The translations under genes and the position numbers were made by a program. Of a stretch of DNA of 64,000 nucleotides, positions 60,301-64,000 are shown piece by piece. The stretch's first letter is position 1; each line of letters opens with the position of its first letter. The notes under the pieces are model-generated. The model saw only the letters and a program-made list of their open reading frames with translations. It made no database searches and was not told the DNA's origin. Source of the DNA: Cornus controversa (Eukaryota; Streptophyta; Magnoliopsida; Cornales; Cornaceae); NCBI GenBank assembly GCA_026545225.1, contig CM048851.1, forward strand, positions 36,590,456-36,654,455. Direction: 5' to 3'.

Positions 60301-63300
60301 TCTCTCTTTGCCCTCTTCCTTCTCTTTTCTTTCTTCTTCTTCTTCACAAACCCTAGATACTTCTTTTTTTCCTTTATCAACAAAATTTCATTTGTCTTTT
60401 TTTCCTTTTTCCTCTTGTTTCCATGAACTTTTTTCCTTCTATGGATTTTTACCTTTATTTTTAACTAAGCCCTAATTCTTTTTCTAACAAAACCCTAATC
60501 CTCTTTCTTAGTTTTTTCTCTTTCTATCTTTTTTCCAAGCAAAGCATAAATTTTAAAATTCAGCAAAACACAAATTTTTTAATTGTTAGGTTGATAAAAA
60601 TAATTTACTCTTAATTTCTTAAAGTACAACAACATATCTATATATATACATATATAATATTTATTATTTGTTGTGTCTGTGGCCTAATTGTTTAGGATTT
60701 TTCATGTCGCCGCATCTGTATCGTATCGTATCCGTTTCCGTGTCTCGTATCCGTTTCCGTGCTTCTTAGGACCCAATGGTATCTTGCCTTGACCTTGAAT
60801 TGGTTTCTGTCTTCTGCTTCTTTCGTGGTTCTAAGTCATTGTTTAGGTCATTGAATCGTATACTCTCAGACAAGTCGTTATGGCCTTGGGGTTAATATCG
60901 AGCATGGTTCAAAATTTTGCATATTGATCATGGACTTTGAAGGTCTCACAAGCGACTTGATTGTGGCTCAGGAATGGTTATCATGGACCCAATAGGTAAA
61001 GAATATAAACCATCCAACATGTATAACATGGTCAAAATAAAACCTTGATGTATGGATGTGCTCCACGAGAGGAACCTTTGAGGTATGCTCCTTTTATAGG
61101 AGCCTTTCGGATATCACGGGTCCCACCTTCCCTTAGAAGGCAATTTGGAAAACAAAGGCCTGCTTGAAGGTGACCTTCTTTACTTGGACTGCTACCTTTG
61201 GTAGGATTCTTACCATAGATAATCTCAAGAGGAGGGGCTGGATTATGGTGAATTGGTGTTGCATGTGCAATAAGACGGAGGAAACGGTGAATCATATTCT
61301 TTGCATTGGCCATTGGCGAGGGACGTTTGGTCTATGTTCTTGGCTGCGTTTGGTATGGTCTGGGTGTTTCCCAATTCCACGGTAGATATGATCAAGGTTT
61401 GGAGAGGGTGTACAGTGGATAGCCGAGCCAGAGATGCTTGGAGGGCCACTCCCCTTTGTTTATGGTGGGGCTTGTGGCAAGAGAGGAATATGAGACATTT
61501 TAAGGACGTGGAGTCTCCTATTTGGTCTCTCAAATACGATATCTTGATTTTTTTATTTTTTTGGGTAAATGGGAAAGATTGTACATCTGGGGTCGAATTG
61601 TGGATTTCATTGATAGCTTAAGCTTTTAGTTGGCCGTGTTCAACTTTTTGTATTTTCTAGGAAACGCTCCCCTCTTGAGCGCCTTTAATGAATTATTACT
61701 TATCAAAAAAAAAAAAACCATTTTACATAATAATTGTATTAGAAATATGAAATACAATCTAAATTTTTTAATGTAGAACATCTAGATCCTATAATAATAT
61801 AATATTTAGAAGTAATGGACAATCACATTTAAATAGTATGAAACAAATGAGAAGCATATCTCTTTATTTCATTGAGTCAACGCAAATATCAAGCTCAAGA
61901 AACCCAGAATCGTGTGATATTTGATGCAATTGGACAAGGGTGCCAGGAGCCTGATTGACTTGGTTTTTGAATGTCGTAGAAGAGAGACAATGCTGTTTAA
62001 GCTAAGTCATTGTGGTATAATGATATGAATTGTGAAACGATATTGTCATCCCTTGATGTTGATAGATTTAACATGTCAGGGCACTGGATTGAGCTGGGAA
62101 GCTAGAAGATTCTCGCTTGTGTTCCTAATGAATAAAATAGTTCATTTGCATCTTCAAAAATAGATGCTACCTAAGGTGGGATTATCCGTAGACTCAACAA
62201 TTTAGTTCAATTTTAGCTTATTTCTCTGTTTTTATTTTTTATTTTTAAATTGTGATTAAGTTTTCTTTTTCCCTAACAACAAAACGTTAAGAAGCTCTCA
62301 AGTTTCTACTCCTTATCATATGACTTCCGTTGGCAAGACGAGAGTAAGCACTTTATTAACAGTTAACACAGTGCAAGCATCCTTTGAAATCTGAATATCT
62401 GAGTCTAAGCAATACTAAGATGGGAAAAACAATGAGGTGATAGTGAAATTAATGGCCAGAAGATATAAAACTGTGTAGTTTGTCATTGTGACCGTTTATA
62501 AGGAGGGAGTGTTCATGGTAGATATCCCATATGAAATAAGAGAGTGATGGATGAAGTGGAGGATTGTTTGTTGGATGCACGATTATTGAATAACTATTAA
62601 TTTTTTATTTATTTTTAACCAAGCCAAGCAAGATAGATTTCATTAAAAGAAAATCAACCAACTGTGCAATCTATAGAAGCCAAATGCAAAACATCATCTG
62701 AAAAATTACCCTCCCATGTGACCCAACTCTTTCTAGACATAGCTAATTGACTCAACATATGGGCAACCCTGTTACCCTCTCAAATGCAAAACATCATCTG
62801 AAAAATTACCCTCCCATGTGACCCAACTCTTTCTAGACATAGCTAATTGACTCAACATATGGGCAACCCTGTTACCCTCTCAAAGGCAAAACATCATCTG
62901 AAAAATTACCCTTCAAAAATGGTTAATTTTACATGTTAAAACATGTAAAGATAGAATAACAATCAAATGCATTTGCTAAAAAGAATGTGGGAGGAGACAA
63001 TGAGATAAGTCAGTTGGAAATGTTACATGTGTAATTAAGCTTAATAGATGTGTCAGAGTGGAGAATATTTTAACTTCAATGTGAAGGCCCTGCAAGGGCT
63101 AGAGGAAGGTTGAAAAGTTTATGAGATGTGACATGTTGATTCATAATTTAATGGAAAAAAATGCTTCTAGTTTGAGCTGAATGGTGGAAAAATGGATTGA
63201 TGCTATTTTAAATTGTTCAGCTAATGCTTTGTCTAGTTAATTAGTCTTCTTCTTCATTGTTTTCTCTTCTCCAATATGAAAAGCTGATTTTTCCTTCTTG

Positions 63301-63363
63301 AATTTCAATCCCCCTTTCCTCCTTACTTTAAACTATCAAGTTCTAATCCTCTCTCTGTCTCTG

Positions 63364-63407
<44 letters not shown>

Positions 63408-63878
63408 AAGATACCTATGAAGTTATATCCAGAGTTTTTTGCATTAATCCTCACACTTGAAATTCACCTTTGCTTGTGGCCTGAAAAATTATAATATGCA
63501 TATAACTTTTTCCTCCAGTTCTAAACAAATTTTGCACTACAAGGATTGGCTAAAACTGTATTGATTATCCTTTTCTCCTTCAAGCTGTATGGAAAAGTGG
63601 GAACTATGCTATTATGAATGTGGATACACTACTTGTCACATACCACATGAATTATCTGAATCCATTTGACAATGTTTTTTCAGAATATATAACTTGGAGA
63701 ATATCTTCTCTCAATTACTTTTTTTCCATTTTGATTACCTTGTTTAAGTTTGATTTTTTTACTGGTCAACTGATTTTGTGTTTCAATTTTTTCTTATAGG
63801 GTTCATAGTATGATAGAAAAGCTTGCTCAATTTACAGATATCAGATGTTGTTTGGTAGTCGGTGGCCTCTCTACAAAG
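57339..63878 (+). CDS. RH28: DEAD-box ATP-dependent RNA helicase 28-like, 5' part
   Basis: A probable nucleolar RNA helicase of the yeast Drs1/human DDX27 type, which acts in 60S ribosome assembly. Five exons join in frame: 57339-57617, 57753-57935, 58060-58128, 58306-58412 and 63800-63878 (717 nt, 239 codons). The gene runs past the window. The N-terminus is acidic (EEEEEEE near residues 24-30). The Q motif lies at about 127-154 ending PTPIQ, Walker A/motif I is AVTGSGKT (171-178), motif Ia is PTRELA (206-211), and the VVGG of motif Ib-region is at 232-235. The DEAD box itself lies outside. The third intron has a GC donor; the fourth is 5387 bp and transposon-filled. The open frame is intact so far. 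Confidence 0.93.
59233..59351 (-). mobile_element. tRNA-derived SINE
   Basis: On the minus strand an A-box-like TGGCTAGCTGG (complement of 59330-59340) and a B-box GGTTCGAGCCC (complement of 59286-59296) are spaced as in tRNA promoters. A poly(A) stretch (T run at about 59233-59242 on the plus strand) ends the unit. The intervening sequence does not fold as a normal tRNA and there is no anticodon arm of standard form, so it is a SINE, not a tRNA gene. Confidence 0.65.
59708..60262. mobile_element. Non-autonomous hAT element with perfect 8-bp duplication
   Basis: The ends CTAGGAAGCACAGATAC and (complement) CTAGGAAGCATGGATAC are inverted repeats. Flanks are GTTTTGAC at 59700-59707 and again at 60263-60270. 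Inside are many CGGATACG/CGTATCCG repeats. There is no transposase frame. Confidence 0.85.
61120..61720 (+). pseudogene. L1-type LINE 3' end (zf-RVT domain), broken
   Basis: Translation gives [20 protein letters not shown], then [17 protein letters not shown], and after a frameshift [15 protein letters not shown] and [16 protein letters not shown]. This is the reverse-transcriptase zinc-binding domain found at the C-terminus of plant L1 elements (KVxFFxWxA...CxxCxxxxExxxHxLxxCPxAxxxW). A short 3' end and a 13-base poly(A) (about 61706-61718) follow. The 5' part is missing, as usual for truncated LINE insertions. Frameshift after HIL makes it dead. Confidence 0.85.
62681..62912. repeat. Tandem duplication, period 100 bp, about 2.3 copies
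   Basis: CAAATGCAAAACATCATCTG at 62681 recurs at 62781 and, with one change, at 62881. The first two units are virtually identical, so the duplication is recent. Confidence 0.9.
63352..63411. repeat. Compound CT/CA microsatellite
   Basis: CTCTCT run followed directly by CACACA run within RH28 intron 4, about 390 bp before exon 5. Confidence 0.95.
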
Positions 63879-64000
63879 GTTTGTTTCTGAAATTTCACAT
63901 TGTCAGTGTCTTATTCATTGTAAACTTGGTTTTGGTGGAGTTACTTTCTTAAAAAAAAGAATCCGCTATATGTGCATCTAGTTTTTCCATGGAGATTTTG

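Larger units (their letters stand above)
58413..63799 (+). other. RH28 intron 4 (5387 bp), transposon nest
   Basis: Lies between the exon ending in PTRELAV-Q and the one starting VHSMIEK, with canonical GT-AG ends (GTAAGTTT ... CTTATAG). It holds a SINE, at least one hAT element, an L1-type LINE end, a 100-bp tandem duplication and a CT/CA microsatellite at about 63352-63411. Confidence 0.9.

Overview
The window looks like nuclear DNA of a eudicot land plant. It is AT-rich, with intron-bearing genes separated by dense, mostly decayed transposable elements, and the conserved proteins (a KDEL-tailed HSP90, a DEAD-box helicase of the RH28 type, a zinc-ribbon/RING-H2 ubiquitin ligase) are plant-type. 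The species cannot be named from the sequence alone. No tRNA, rRNA, CRISPR or prokaryotic-type operon was seen.

Four host genes can be supported. (1) 9843-16669, minus strand: a complete 15-exon gene for the endoplasmic-reticulum HSP90 (GRP94/endoplasmin, SHEPHERD type), 813 residues, with signal peptide and KDEL. (2) 26693-27019, plus: a single-exon 108-residue protein with two predicted membrane segments and a histidine-rich tail. (3) 32600-33652, plus: an intronless 350-residue RING-H2 E3 ligase with an N-terminal zinc ribbon and an acidic centre. (4) 57339 to at least 63878, plus: the 5' part (five exons, 239 codons) of a DEAD-box RNA helicase like RH28. It has a GC-AG intron after the Walker A lysine codon and a 5.4-kb fourth intron filled with transposons; the gene continues beyond the right edge.

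Most of the rest is mobile DNA. The main element is a 9.4-kb Ty3/gypsy retrotransposon of the Tat type (37598-46992) with both LTRs, a perfect 5-bp target duplication, a broken gag-pol, a 72-bp tandem array and a spliced gene on the opposite strand. A solo LTR with the same end signature and its own 5-bp duplication lies at 19501-19938. A CACTA (En/Spm) end at 49986 is followed by minus-strand exons of a Ptta/En-Spm transposase up to about 54565. There are several non-autonomous hAT-like elements, some with clear 8-bp duplications (30868-31508, 59708-60262, 2451-3329), and a family rich in GAACCG repeats (22247-22769 and others). Other elements are a long-TIR element with an internal minisatellite (20674-22154), a MITE in HSP90 intron 7, a tRNA-derived SINE, L1-type and RTE-type LINE remnants, and a PIF/Harbinger-associated Myb-like pseudogene.

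The host genes are functionally independent. HSP90 folds secretory proteins, and its upstream region carries an element resembling an unfolded-protein-response site. The helicase promoter has telo-boxes and a site II motif, as is usual for ribosome-biogenesis genes. The most rewarding parts to follow up are the antisense spliced gene of the Tat element, the CACTA transposase remnant, the layered transposons in the helicase intron, and the GC-AG intron.
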